A stretch of DNA of 64,000 nucleotides. Source: Pseudothauera hydrothermalis (GTDB lineage: Bacteria; Pseudomonadota; Gammaproteobacteria; Burkholderiales; Rhodocyclaceae). Where the stretch lies: positions 2,728,001-2,792,000 of the forward strand of contig NZ_CP029331.1 in the NCBI RefSeq assembly GCF_003345255.1, given 5' to 3'. Shown here piece by piece: positions 16,287 to 25,899 of this stretch; the first letter of the stretch is position 1, and the number at the start of each line of letters is the position of its first letter. The translations under genes were made by a program, and so were the position numbers. The notes beneath the pieces were generated by a model. The model saw nothing but the letters and a program-made list of their open reading frames with translations. It was not told where the DNA came from and ran no database searches.

Positions 16287-18931
16287 AGCCCGTCGATGTG
16301 CCATATCGCGCCCACCTGGGCAGACCGTCGCGATACTGGCCACAGTGCGTCATGGTCTGCATCTTTGCCTCGCATAGTGTGCTGGCCTGGGCGCAAGCGG
16401 CGGTCGACATCGAGCGCATCCCCAACCCGGTCGAACGCGCCGTCGCCCCAAGCAACACCTTACCGCGCATAGGCCCTGCTTCGACGCCCGCGACAAGCGG
16501 GGCCGCGGCGGTCGATGAACGCAGTCTCTGGTATCACCTGCACCGCGCCGACCGCGCCATGGTGAAGCTGGAGTTACAGCGCCTGCGTGCCCTGCATCCG
16601 AACTGGACGCCAAAGGGAGACTTGCGTCGCGCCATCGACCGCCTGCTCACTCCCGCCGCACCGGCCGCACCCGCTGCCTTCAGCACAGGCAAAGCGGTGT
16701 CTGCGTGCGCCGATCCGCAGGCGGCCTGGCGGAAAGCCGCCGGCCGACGCAAACCGCTCGTGGCCATGTTGCTACGCTGCCCGGACCCCGGTATCGCCGA
16801 AGGCACGCTCACCAAGCTGTTGCGCGGCCGGCGGCTTTCCGAGCAGGTCGCACGTCTGGAGGCGCTACCCACCAAACGCCTGGCGCCGGCGGTGCGCGCC
16901 GTGGTGGAACAACGCCTTTACGCGCTCCGCCTGGAGATGTTCGCCCACGACGACGGCGCTAAGCTACCGGCAGACTGGTCAGACGAGCTGGCGCAACAAA
17001 TACGCCAACGCAACGATGCTGCCGCGGCATTGTTGGTCGGTTGGCGCAAGCTGGCACAAGGCGACACTCCGGCCGCCTTGACCTGGTTCGAGCTTGCCGA
17101 CCGATGGGGCCAGCATGAAGCGGCCCGCGCCGGCATCGCGGCAACCCACGCGGCGCGCGCCCAGCGGGCGATCTTCCAAGAAGGGGATTTGGATACCGGT
17201 ATGGTGGCCATTCAGGCCAGTCGAGCGGCCGGTGGCGATCCGGCCGAACCGATCGCGTGGGCACTGTACGAGCAAAAACAGTGGGCAGAGGCCGAGCGCG
17301 TGTTTGCGCTCGCGGGCGACCCGGAGGTGGCCGCCTATGGCCGCGCGCTGGCGCGGCAGGCCGCCGGTGACCTGTTTGCCGCCACCGATATCGCCTGCGG
17401 GTCCGCTACGCTGTCCGAACGGCTTGCCGGGCTGTGTACCGAGCTGGAACGCGCGGCATTCTGGGCGCACTGGCGCAGCAATGACCCGGCGGCCACCATC
17501 GCACGGGGCCTGCAGCTTGAACGACGGTTATCGACGCCCCCCGCCGAAATAGCCGAAATCATGGCCTGGGCGTACTTGGCGCTTGACCAAGCCGACGAGG
17601 CGGCGCGGCGCTTTGTGCGCATGCTGAGTCCTGCGATGAGCCCGGAGCTGGCTTCCGGCCTGATCGACAGCTTGATCCGCGCAGGTCGCGCCGACGAACT
17701 GGACGCCTTGGCCGTCCAATCCCCGGCGCTGGCCGAGCAACTGCGCGCCCGACGCAGCCGTCTGGCCGCCGCGCGCGGCCAATACGCGCTGGAAGCGATG
17801 CTATCGGCCGCGCCCGATGCCAACACCGCACAGTGGCTGCTGCAGAGCGGTTTGACGCGATCGGCCAGCCGCGGCGCAAAGGGCCTGGACCGCCTCGAAC
17901 TCGACCGCCGCAATCTGGGTTTGCGCTTTCAACAGCAAGGCTTACGGATCGATCTCGGCGTGCGCCGTTCGGCGCTATCGGCCGGATATCCCGCACCGGA
18001 CGCCGCGCTGGGCTTGCGCCACCCACCCACGACCACGGACAGCCATGCACCGCAAAGCGCGGCCGATGCGGACGAATGGCTGCTGCGCGCCCGCCTCGAA
18101 CGTCCGGACTATACCGTTCAAGGCGAGCTGCGATCCCTTCCCAAAGGCGGCGCGGTCGACCACGACGGCGTGCGCGTGGGCCTTGCCTATACCCGTTATC
18201 ACACCCGCGCGAGCACCCGGATTGCGCTACGCAGCGCGCCGCGTCAGGACAGCCTGCTGTCTTTCGCCGGGCAGATCGATCCGGTGAGCGGGCAACGCTG
18301 GGGCGGCGCGCTGGATACGACAATCGAACTCAGCCAGTACCTTGCCACCGATGAACACGCCGGACTCACACTGACTTACGCCCAAGGACGAATCACCGGC
18401 CGACACCTGCCGACCAATCGGCACCGAACGCTGCAAATCGATTATCGCCGCGATCTGCGCCCAGCGGACTGGGCGTATTTCCGCGTAGGCCCGTTCGCCG
18501 CGTGGACTGCTTATGCGCACAATCTGAGTCATTTCACCTATGGGCATGGCGGCTATTACAGCCCGGAGCGCGATGTGAGCATCGGCGTGCGCTTCAATGG
18601 CCTGACCGCTACGGGCTCGAACTGGATCGCCCGTGTGGAGGGCTCCTTGGCCTGGGCCGAGGTGGATGAAGCTGCCGCAGCGCGCTTTCCCGGCCAGAAG
18701 CTCACCGGGCCGGCCTACCCTGCGACGCGCAACAGCGGCGCGCGGGGCGATCTGCAAGTGCGGGCGGCCTGGCGGCTTTCGCCCGGACTGGTGTTACAGC
18801 TTGGTGCCGGGGCGGCCAGCGCCCGGCAGTTCGATCATTGGTGGTTCGGCCTGGGCCTCAGCATGCCTTTGCAAGCCGGCCACCGTCTAAGCGCGGATGA
18901 TCTATTCACTCTTTTCGACCGCAGGGACTAA
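16283..18931 (+). CDS. bcsC: Cellulose export outer-membrane protein, short BcsC
   Basis: Outer-membrane exporter: periplasmic TPR scaffold plus C-terminal beta-barrel. The 882 residues begin with a signal region (hydrophobic around 22-38), have a degenerate TPR-like helical region (about 190-540) and end with a barrel carrying the family signature YGHGGYYSPERDVSIGVRF and a terminal ...SADDLFTLFDRRD. Typical BcsC proteins exceed 1100 residues, so the TPR part is reduced and its repeats are poorly conserved. The ATG overlaps the bcsZ stop (ATGA). The barrel motif makes the assignment firm despite the shortened scaffold. Confidence 0.88.
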   Translation: MKPVDVPYRAHLGRPSRYWPQCVMVCIFASHSVLAWAQAAVDIERIPNPVERAVAPSNTLPRIGPASTPATSGAAAVDERSLWYHLHRADRAMVKLELQRLRALHPNWTPKGDLRRAIDRLLTPAAPAAPAAFSTGKAVSACADPQAAWRKAAGRRKPLVAMLLRCPDPGIAEGTLTKLLRGRRLSEQVARLEALPTKRLAPAVRAVVEQRLYALRLEMFAHDDGAKLPADWSDELAQQIRQRNDAAAALLVGWRKLAQGDTPAALTWFELADRWGQHEAARAGIAATHAARAQRAIFQEGDLDTGMVAIQASRAAGGDPAEPIAWALYEQKQWAEAERVFALAGDPEVAAYGRALARQAAGDLFAATDIACGSATLSERLAGLCTELERAAFWAHWRSNDPAATIARGLQLERRLSTPPAEIAEIMAWAYLALDQADEAARRFVRMLSPAMSPELASGLIDSLIRAGRADELDALAVQSPALAEQLRARRSRLAAARGQYALEAMLSAAPDANTAQWLLQSGLTRSASRGAKGLDRLELDRRNLGLRFQQQGLRIDLGVRRSALSAGYPAPDAALGLRHPPTTTDSHAPQSAADADEWLLRARLERPDYTVQGELRSLPKGGAVDHDGVRVGLAYTRYHTRASTRIALRSAPRQDSLLSFAGQIDPVSGQRWGGALDTTIELSQYLATDEHAGLTLTYAQGRITGRHLPTNRHRTLQIDYRRDLRPADWAYFRVGPFAAWTAYAHNLSHFTYGHGGYYSPERDVSIGVRFNGLTATGSNWIARVEGSLAWAEVDEAAAARFPGQKLTGPAYPATRNSGARGDLQVRAAWRLSPGLVLQLGAGAASARQFDHWWFGLGLSMPLQAGHRLSADDLFTLFDRRD

Positions 18932-19029
18932 CCGCCCGGTGCACCGCTCCATCCCTTGCGGCAACCGCCGACCTTTTCCACAATGAAACGCACGCAGCAG
19001 CCCTTTCCACGGCCCAAGGACGCCACTTT

Positions 19030-19398
19030 ATGACCCATCCACCCCAACGCAGGAATTTTTCGCGCATCCGATTCCAAGGTCGTGCGCGTTTGTCCGTCGA
19101 CGACCAGGAACTGGACTGCGAGGTAGTCGATCTGTCGCTGCACGGCGCCTTGGTGGCGGTTGCCGCACAGGCCGCCTTACAGCCCGGACAGCGCTGTCTG
19201 CTGGAAATCAAATTGGACGATGACGCTGCCGCGGTACGCATGGAAGGCGATATCGTCCATCGTGAACACGGCCGCATCGGTCTGGTGTGCCGTGAAATCG
19301 ACCTGGACAGCATGACCCATCTGCGCCGGCTGCTGGCGCTCAACCTGGGCGACGCCGAACTCTTGCACCGCGAGTTTTCCGCGCTACTGGCAGATTGA
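19030..19398 (+). CDS. PilZ-domain protein downstream of the cellulose operon
   Basis: A 122-residue single-domain protein with the c-di-GMP-binding motifs QRRNFSRIRF (arginine cluster, 6-15) and DLSLHGALV (D-x-S-x-x-G, about 47-55). AAGGA lies nine bases before the ATG. It follows bcsC by about 100 bases in the same direction and probably belongs to the cellulose regulon. Together with the BcsA PilZ domain and the divergent PilZ gene at 8138 it makes three c-di-GMP receptors around this operon. Confidence 0.87.
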   Translation: MTHPPQRRNFSRIRFQGRARLSVDDQELDCEVVDLSLHGALVAVAAQAALQPGQRCLLEIKLDDDAAAVRMEGDIVHREHGRIGLVCREIDLDSMTHLRRLLALNLGDAELLHREFSALLAD

Positions 19399-19458
19399 AT
19401 CACGCCAACGCGGCGCAGCGCTGCCCCGGCATCGATCATCGCGGCCTGCGGTGACGCT

Positions 19459-21645
19459 TCAGCGGCGCCGGCAATCTCTGCCCGGCTTGGCGCCGGCGCT
19501 TCTGCTTCCGGCTTTGCCCCTGATGGGCTGACCGGGGCCACGTCGCCGGCTGGCTGCAGGCTGTGCACCGCTCTGAGCGGCCGCTATCGGCGGCTGCTGC
19601 CAAGGCACCAGTTGATCCGGCCGATTACCGATCAAATCGCGCCGTCCCATGGCCAACAAGGCTTCGCGGATCAGCGGCCAGTTTTGCGGATCGTGCCAAC
19701 GCAACAGCGCCTTGTGCAGCCTGCGCGCACGGCCGGCGCGGGCGGTGTCCACGCTTTCCGAATCCGCCGAGACCTTCTTCAGCGGATTCTTGCGGCTGTG
19801 GTACATGGTGGTCGCCAGCGCCATCGGCGTGGGCAGAAAAGTTTGCACCTGGTCGGGACGAAAGCCGTTTTTCTTCAACCATAGTGCCAGGTTGACCATA
19901 TCCTGGTCGGTGGTACCCGGATGCGCGGCAATGAAATAAGGCACCAAATGCTGCTTCTTACCCGCCTCTTTCGAGTATTTGTCGAAGAGTTCGCGGAACT
20001 TCTCGTAGCTGCCGATACCCGGCTTCATCATTTTGGAAAGCGGACCGGGTTCGGTGTGCTCGGGGGCGATCTTGAGTAGGCCGCTCACATGATGGGTCAC
20101 CAGCTCCTTGACATACTCGGGCGAGCGCACCGCCAGGTCATAGCGCAGCCCGGACCCCACCGTGACCCGCTTCACCCCCGGAATCGCCCGTGCCTTGCGG
20201 TAGAGCGCAATCAGCGGGCCGTGGTCGGTGTCGAGGTTTTCGCAAATGCCCGGATAGACGCAGGACAGCCGGCGACAGGACGCTTCGATCTGCCGATCCT
20301 TGCAGGCCATGCGGTACATGTTGGCGGTGGGACCGCCCAGGTCGGTGATATGACCGCGAAAATCCGGCATTTTGTCGCGGATCTCCTCGATCTCACGCAG
20401 AATGGAAGCCTCCGAGCGGCTCTGGATGATGCGCCCTTCATGCTCGGTGATCGAGCAGAAGGTACAGCCGCCGAAGCAGCCGCGCATGATGTTGATCGAG
20501 AACTTGATCATATCCCAGGCCGGGATGCGCGCCCCGCCGTAAGACGGGTGCGGCGCGCGGGCATAGGGCAGACCGTAGACGAAGTCCATCTCCGGGGTGG
20601 TGAGCGGCAGCGGCGGCGGGTTGATCCACACATCGCGCCGCCCCGCGCCTTCGCCATGCGCCTGGCGCAACGCGCGGGCGTTGCCCGGATTGGACTCCAG
20701 ATGAAAAACCCGTGAGGCGTGAGCGTAGAGCACCGGATCGGCCCGCACCGCTTCATAAGCGGGCAGGCGCACCACGGTGTGCTCACGCTGGGCGCGCCGC
20801 TGCGCCAGCCGCTCGGCCCGTGTCACGATGCGCACCGGCTGGGCACCGTTCCCTGCTGCCGGAGCCGCTGCGGCAGGAGCGATGGCATAGGGGTCGGGGT
20901 GCGGATCGATGCGCCCCGGGCGGTCCAGCTCGCTGGAATCGATCTCCTGCCATGCTTGGCCAGGCAGCCAATCGCTGCGCACCATGAAGGCGGTGCCACG
21001 CAGATCGCGAATATCGCCGATGCGCTCGCCGGCCGCCAAGCGCCGGGCCAGCGCCACCAGCGCGCGTTCGGCGTTGCCAAACAGCAACAGGTCGGCTTTG
21101 GAGTCGGCCAACACCGAGCGGCGCACGGTGTCCGACCAGTAGTCGTAGTGCGCAATGCGGCGCAACGACGCTTCGATGCTGCCGATGACCACCGCAGCAT
21201 CCGGGAAAGCCTCGCGTGCGCGCTGGGCATACACAATGACCGCGCGATCCGGCCGGCGGCCGGCCTCGGCATTCGGGGTATAGGCATCTTCGGAGCGGAT
21301 CTTGCGGTCGGAAGTGTAGCGGTTGACCATCGAATCCATATTGCCCGCCGTGATGCCAAAAAACAGCCGCGGCCGACCGAGCGCGCGGAAAGGCTCGGCA
21401 CTGGTCCAGTCGGGCTGGCTGATGATGCCCACCCGCAGCCCGTGCGCCTCCAGCAGGCGGCCGACCAAGGCCATGCCAAAGCTGGGATGATCGACATAAG
21501 CGTCGCCGGTGACCAGGATGACATCGCAGGCATCCCAGCCCAGCGCGGCCATCTCGGCGCGCGACATCGGCAAAAAGGGCGCAGCCTGGCGCGGCGTGCG
21601 TGCGCCGGCAAAGATCGGCGCCGGAGTGAAGCGATCTGGGAACAC
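19459..21645 (-). CDS. ygiQ: YgiQ-family radical SAM protein
   Basis: A 728-residue UPF0313/YgiQ protein. The radical SAM cluster motif is GCFGGCTFC (CxxxCxxC, about residue 375), preceded by an N-terminal UPF0313 domain ([21 protein letters not shown]) and followed by the family motifs [23 protein letters not shown] and HPGTTDQDM. The physiological reaction is not established for the family. Start GTG at 21645 with only a weak ribosome binding site; the basic C terminus (about 690-728) is low-complexity. Convergent with the PilZ gene. Confidence 0.92.
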   Translation of the reverse strand: MFPDRFTPAPIFAGARTPRQAAPFLPMSRAEMAALGWDACDVILVTGDAYVDHPSFGMALVGRLLEAHGLRVGIISQPDWTSAEPFRALGRPRLFFGITAGNMDSMVNRYTSDRKIRSEDAYTPNAEAGRRPDRAVIVYAQRAREAFPDAAVVIGSIEASLRRIAHYDYWSDTVRRSVLADSKADLLLFGNAERALVALARRLAAGERIGDIRDLRGTAFMVRSDWLPGQAWQEIDSSELDRPGRIDPHPDPYAIAPAAAAPAAGNGAQPVRIVTRAERLAQRRAQREHTVVRLPAYEAVRADPVLYAHASRVFHLESNPGNARALRQAHGEGAGRRDVWINPPPLPLTTPEMDFVYGLPYARAPHPSYGGARIPAWDMIKFSINIMRGCFGGCTFCSITEHEGRIIQSRSEASILREIEEIRDKMPDFRGHITDLGGPTANMYRMACKDRQIEASCRRLSCVYPGICENLDTDHGPLIALYRKARAIPGVKRVTVGSGLRYDLAVRSPEYVKELVTHHVSGLLKIAPEHTEPGPLSKMMKPGIGSYEKFRELFDKYSKEAGKKQHLVPYFIAAHPGTTDQDMVNLALWLKKNGFRPDQVQTFLPTPMALATTMYHSRKNPLKKVSADSESVDTARAGRARRLHKALLRWHDPQNWPLIREALLAMGRRDLIGNRPDQLVPWQQPPIAAAQSGAQPAASRRRGPGQPIRGKAGSRSAGAKPGRDCRRR

Positions 21646-21678
21646 AGGGAGAGCCTGCTGCGGAGTGGGGACGGGATT

Positions 21679-24600
21679 TTACTCGGATTGTCCGCGCGCC
21701 GGCCGGTTCCAGGCGCGGCCGGCTGCCTCGGGGTGTCGTCGGCCCATCGCCAGGCGGTAGATCAGCGGGATGGCAAATAGCGTCAACACAGTGGAAAAGC
21801 CCAAGCCCCAGACGATGCTGGCGGCCACCGGCCCCCACATCAGCGACTTGCCGCCCAATCCCACCGCCAGCGAGAACAGCCCACCGATGGTGGTGATCGA
21901 GGTGATCAAAATGGGCACCACGCGCCGGCGCGCGGCGTAAATGGCCGCGTGCTGCACGCTCATGCCGGCGGCTAAGCGCCCGTTGGCGGCATCGATCAAT
22001 ACGATGGCGGAATTGACCGCAATGCCGGTGAGCGCAATCACCCCGTAGAGGGTGTAGAGCGACAGCGGATTGCCCGAGACCAGCAAGCCCAGCACCACGC
22101 CGGTAAAGGCCAGCGGTACGGTGGTGAGGATCATGAGCGGCTGAAAGTAACTGCGGAACTGGGTGGCAAGAATCAGGTAGATCAGCCCGACGCCGAAGGC
22201 GAACAGCCGGGCCATGGCATCCAGGCTTTCCTGGATGTCGTCGAGTTCGCCGGAAAAGTCCAGCGCCACGTTCGGATAGCTGGCCTGCAGCCTGCCCCAG
22301 ACGGCCTTGAGGCGGTTGTTGGCTGCCAGCGTATCGATGGTTTCTCGGTCCAGTTCGGCCTCTACGGTGATTGCACGCTTGAACTGGTAGTGGCGGATAT
22401 AACCCTTGGAGATGCGGGTTTGGGCATCGACCAGCTCGCCAAGCTGCACACTGCGCCCATCGGCCAGCGGCACCGGGCGCTGCAGCAACTCGGTGACATC
22501 GACCAGCGTCTCGGGGCGTGCGCGCACCACCACTTCCATCTTCTCACCCTGATCGCGGGTCACGCCGACCACTTCACCTTCGCCGTAGAGGCGCAGCAGG
22601 CGGGCCAGCTCGCCAGCCGAAACGCCCGCATGCGCGAGCTTTTCGCGGTTGGGCACCAGGCGCAGCTCGCTACGCCCGGCCACATCGTCGTCGGTGATGT
22701 CACGGGTGCCGGGAATACGCGCCACTTCGGCGAGCAGCGCATCGGCCGCGGCTCGCAGCTCGGCGTAGTCATCGGCCTTGAGTTTGACGCTGATCGGCTT
22801 GGTGGTGGGCGGGCCGCCCTTGAGCTCCAGGAAGGAAGGCTTGCCTTCGCCGCCGAGCGCCAGAATGTGCGGGCGCAGGCGTTCGATGATCTGCCCGGTC
22901 TCGGCCATGTCGCCGCGACGCGGCTGAAGCGAGACGATGACTTGGCCGTATTGGTCGCCGTAGAGCGGCTCGGTGTCGGTGAATTTGATACCGGCGGCGG
23001 CCGACACCGAGCGCAATTCATCCGGCCCCAGGTGCTCGCGCACCACCTGCGCGGCACGCTCGGCCTCTTCCAGCGTGCGTTCAAGGGTTGCGCCAGCCGG
23101 CATGTCCACATGGATGTAGAACAGACGCACCGAATCGAAGGCAAAGAACTGGGTGCGCACCACCCCGGCGCCGACCGCTGCGAGCGCGCTGACGAAGGTC
23201 AGCACCACCACCCCCAGCGCCAGCCGCGGGCGGCGCATCACCGCCACCAACATGCACGCATAGCGCACCCTCACCGCATGGGTGAAGCGCTCGCGTAACA
23301 GTTGCGCGCGGCTGGGCGCGCGCCAGCCTTTAGGGCGGATCGCCAACACATGCGCGGGCAGAATCCAAAAGGCTTCCAACAGACTGATCAATAGCGCCAC
23401 GGTGACCACGAAGGGCACCACGAACATGAACTTGCCGACGATGCCCGGCAGCAGCATCAGCGGCAGAAAAGCTGCCATCGTGGTGAGCACCGCGGAAAGC
23501 ACCGGCGCGCCGACCTCCGCCACCCCACCGACAACCGCGGCCAGCGGCGGCTCACCGCGCTGCAGACGGTAGTAAATGGCCTCGACCACCACCACCGCGT
23601 CATCGACCACCATACCCAGTACGATGACCACACCCAGCAGCACGGTGAGATTGAGCGTGGAGCCGATGCCGTCCACCACCAGGAAGGCGCCGGCCAGCGA
23701 GAAGGGGATGCCGAGCGCCACCAGCGCCGCCATGCGGGCGCCCAGAAACAGCCAGCACATGCCGAGCACCGCGAGCAGGCCGACCAGCGCATTGGACTCC
23801 ATCACCGCGATTGCGCTGCGGGTCTGGTCGGTCTGATCGTCCAGCACGGCAAGCTGCACGCCTTGGGCGCGCAGCAACGGATTGCGTTCGGCGGCAAAGT
23901 CGGTCAGGCGACCGACCAACTCCAACGTGTTGGCGCCGGGCTGCTTGGTCACCGACAGCATGATCGCCGGCATGCCGTTGTAAGCCACGGCCTGAGTGCT
24001 GCGCGCGTGACCGCGCGCCACCTGACCAAGCTCTTCGAGCGCCACCCTGCCGTCAGCAGTGATGATGGCCATCTGGGCCAGCACTTGCGGATCGACGGTC
24101 TTGCCCTCCAACCGCACCAGCCATTCGCGCTCGGCCACCCGCACCCGGCCGCCGAGCGTGTTGCGGAACCAGCCGGCCACGCCATCGGCGACCTGGATCG
24201 GCGACAAGCCCACGGCGGCCACCCGCTCGGGGTCGAAGTCGACATGCAGCTCGGGCTCGTCCAGGCCCAGCGCTAGGACCTGGTCCACCCCGGCGAGCTG
24301 CTCGATGTCTTTTTTCAAGCCGAAGGCGGCGCGGCGCAACACTTCACCGCCGCCCGGGGCGTACACCGCAAGAATGGCCGTGGGGAAACCGTTGGAAGAA
24401 GTCACTTCGATGATTTCCGGATCGGTGGCATCGAAGGGCAACTCGGCCGCCGCCTTGTTCTGGATCTCCCGGCGCAGATCGTTGATGCGTTTGTCGAACA
24501 GCCGCTCGGAAATATCTTCGAAACGCACCAGAATGGACGACACCCCCTCACGGCTGGACGAGGACACGAACTTGACATCCTTGACCTTGGCGAGCGCATC

Positions 24601-24807
24601 TTCCAGCGGGGCGGTGAGCTCCCGCTCCACATCCTCCGCGGAAGCGCCGGGCAGCGTGGTCAGAATATTGACCCAGTTGAAATTGATCTCCGGGTCCTGC
24701 GCGCGCGGCATGGTCAAATAGCTGACGATACCGCCAGCGATGACCAGCACGAAGGCGATGTTGGCCAGTGGGTGATTGGTGATCAGCCGCTCGTACCAGC
24801 GCCTCAC
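21679..24807 (-). CDS. RND efflux transporter, AcrB/HAE1-like inner-membrane pump
   Basis: Proton-driven RND transporter of 1042 residues, the usual size. Twelve membrane segments in the 1+5 plus 1+5 pattern are evident, with two large periplasmic loops. The proton-relay Asp pair appears in GMVVDDAVVVVEA (about 400). FRSYFQPLMILTTVPLAFTG and GIAVNSAIVLIDAAN are standard second-half motifs. Start is GTG in a four-base GTGA overlap with the adaptor gene stop, so they are one operon. No outer-membrane factor gene is nearby; substrate cannot be inferred. Confidence 0.92.
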   Translation of the reverse strand: MRRWYERLITNHPLANIAFVLVIAGGIVSYLTMPRAQDPEINFNWVNILTTLPGASAEDVERELTAPLEDALAKVKDVKFVSSSSREGVSSILVRFEDISERLFDKRINDLRREIQNKAAAELPFDATDPEIIEVTSSNGFPTAILAVYAPGGGEVLRRAAFGLKKDIEQLAGVDQVLALGLDEPELHVDFDPERVAAVGLSPIQVADGVAGWFRNTLGGRVRVAEREWLVRLEGKTVDPQVLAQMAIITADGRVALEELGQVARGHARSTQAVAYNGMPAIMLSVTKQPGANTLELVGRLTDFAAERNPLLRAQGVQLAVLDDQTDQTRSAIAVMESNALVGLLAVLGMCWLFLGARMAALVALGIPFSLAGAFLVVDGIGSTLNLTVLLGVVIVLGMVVDDAVVVVEAIYYRLQRGEPPLAAVVGGVAEVGAPVLSAVLTTMAAFLPLMLLPGIVGKFMFVVPFVVTVALLISLLEAFWILPAHVLAIRPKGWRAPSRAQLLRERFTHAVRVRYACMLVAVMRRPRLALGVVVLTFVSALAAVGAGVVRTQFFAFDSVRLFYIHVDMPAGATLERTLEEAERAAQVVREHLGPDELRSVSAAAGIKFTDTEPLYGDQYGQVIVSLQPRRGDMAETGQIIERLRPHILALGGEGKPSFLELKGGPPTTKPISVKLKADDYAELRAAADALLAEVARIPGTRDITDDDVAGRSELRLVPNREKLAHAGVSAGELARLLRLYGEGEVVGVTRDQGEKMEVVVRARPETLVDVTELLQRPVPLADGRSVQLGELVDAQTRISKGYIRHYQFKRAITVEAELDRETIDTLAANNRLKAVWGRLQASYPNVALDFSGELDDIQESLDAMARLFAFGVGLIYLILATQFRSYFQPLMILTTVPLAFTGVVLGLLVSGNPLSLYTLYGVIALTGIAVNSAIVLIDAANGRLAAGMSVQHAAIYAARRRVVPILITSITTIGGLFSLAVGLGGKSLMWGPVAASIVWGLGFSTVLTLFAIPLIYRLAMGRRHPEAAGRAWNRPARGQSE

Positions 24808-25787
24808 CGTGCCACCTCATCGGCGGGCAGATCCAGCGCGTGGCGCCCTTCATCCACCAACAGGGCGTCGGGCGGCAGGGCGAACGGGACCGGGCGTCCG
24901 GCCTCGGCCTGCGGCAGCGCCTCAAACACCGGACGGCCGTCGCGCACCCGCCATACACCCAACACCCCATTGCGCTGCAACACCCACGAGGCAGGCAGAT
25001 AGGGCTGCGCACTGACCCAACGCAAGGCCCCGGCCAGCCCCGGCGGCACACGGTCGCGGGGCGCGAACACCGCCACCTGGGCCTGTCCGGCCGCCGACAG
25101 CAGCGGCGAGACGCGCAACAGCGTCAAGGGCAACTCGCGCGTGCCGGCCACCAGGTACCAGGCACCGGCTGCACGCATCGACTCGATCTGGGCGGCCGGC
25201 ACACGGGCATGCACTTCCACTCTTTCGTCGGCGGCAAATACCAGCAAAGCCGTGCCCGGCACCGCCAGATCGCCGACGCTGGCCAAACGTTCGCGCACCA
25301 CCCCGGCGTAGGGCGCACGGATCACCGTACGCGACAACTGCAAGCGGGCGGCCTCCACGCTTTGGCGGGCGGCTGCCAGCTCGCTTTGCAGAACTGCCAA
25401 TTCAGTGCGCTTGATGCGCAGTCCGTCGCTACTGACAAAGCCGCGCGCGGCCAGCGCCTCGGTTTGGGCAAGCTGGGCCTCGGCCAGATGCACCCGGCTG
25501 GCCAAAAGCGCCACCTGGGCTTGGGCCCGCGCCAGGTCGACACGGTAGGCGGCCGGATCGATACGGGCCAGCTCCGCGCCCAGATCCACCCGCTCGCCCA
25601 CACGGACGGGCAGGCTATCGATACGCCCGGACACTTCGGCGGCAATTTTGGCCTCATCGACCGCCACCACCTCTGCCGGCGCGCTGAACTCAGGATATAC
25701 CGCCACTTCGGCAAACGGACGCGCTGTCCATGCAGCCGCCGACAGCGAAACCGAAGAAAGGCAAAGCAGCGCCCAAAGTGTTTTCAT
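24804..25787 (-). CDS. RND periplasmic adaptor (membrane fusion protein)
   Basis: A 327-residue HlyD/AcrA-type adaptor with a cleavable signal (MKTLWALLCLSSVSLSAAAW), a split lipoyl domain (AEVSGRIDSLPVRVGERVDLG and RAPYAGVVRERLASVGDLA), an intervening hairpin helix region (about 80-150) and a beta-barrel. It links the neighbouring inner-membrane pump to an outer-membrane channel encoded elsewhere. Start ATG at 25787 gives the signal peptide; the further open frame to 25877 is not family-like. Confidence 0.9.
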   Translation of the reverse strand: MKTLWALLCLSSVSLSAAAWTARPFAEVAVYPEFSAPAEVVAVDEAKIAAEVSGRIDSLPVRVGERVDLGAELARIDPAAYRVDLARAQAQVALLASRVHLAEAQLAQTEALAARGFVSSDGLRIKRTELAVLQSELAAARQSVEAARLQLSRTVIRAPYAGVVRERLASVGDLAVPGTALLVFAADERVEVHARVPAAQIESMRAAGAWYLVAGTRELPLTLLRVSPLLSAAGQAQVAVFAPRDRVPPGLAGALRWVSAQPYLPASWVLQRNGVLGVWRVRDGRPVFEALPQAEAGRPVPFALPPDALLVDEGRHALDLPADEVAR

Positions 25788-25899
25788 GGTCGAGAATCGC
25801 CGGCAAAGCGCACGCTCGGGGTGCCCGGCACCGGCATGATTGGAAAGCGGTGCGCCATTGTGGGCGTGCACATCCACACCGTCTAGCGCCGAACGCCGG

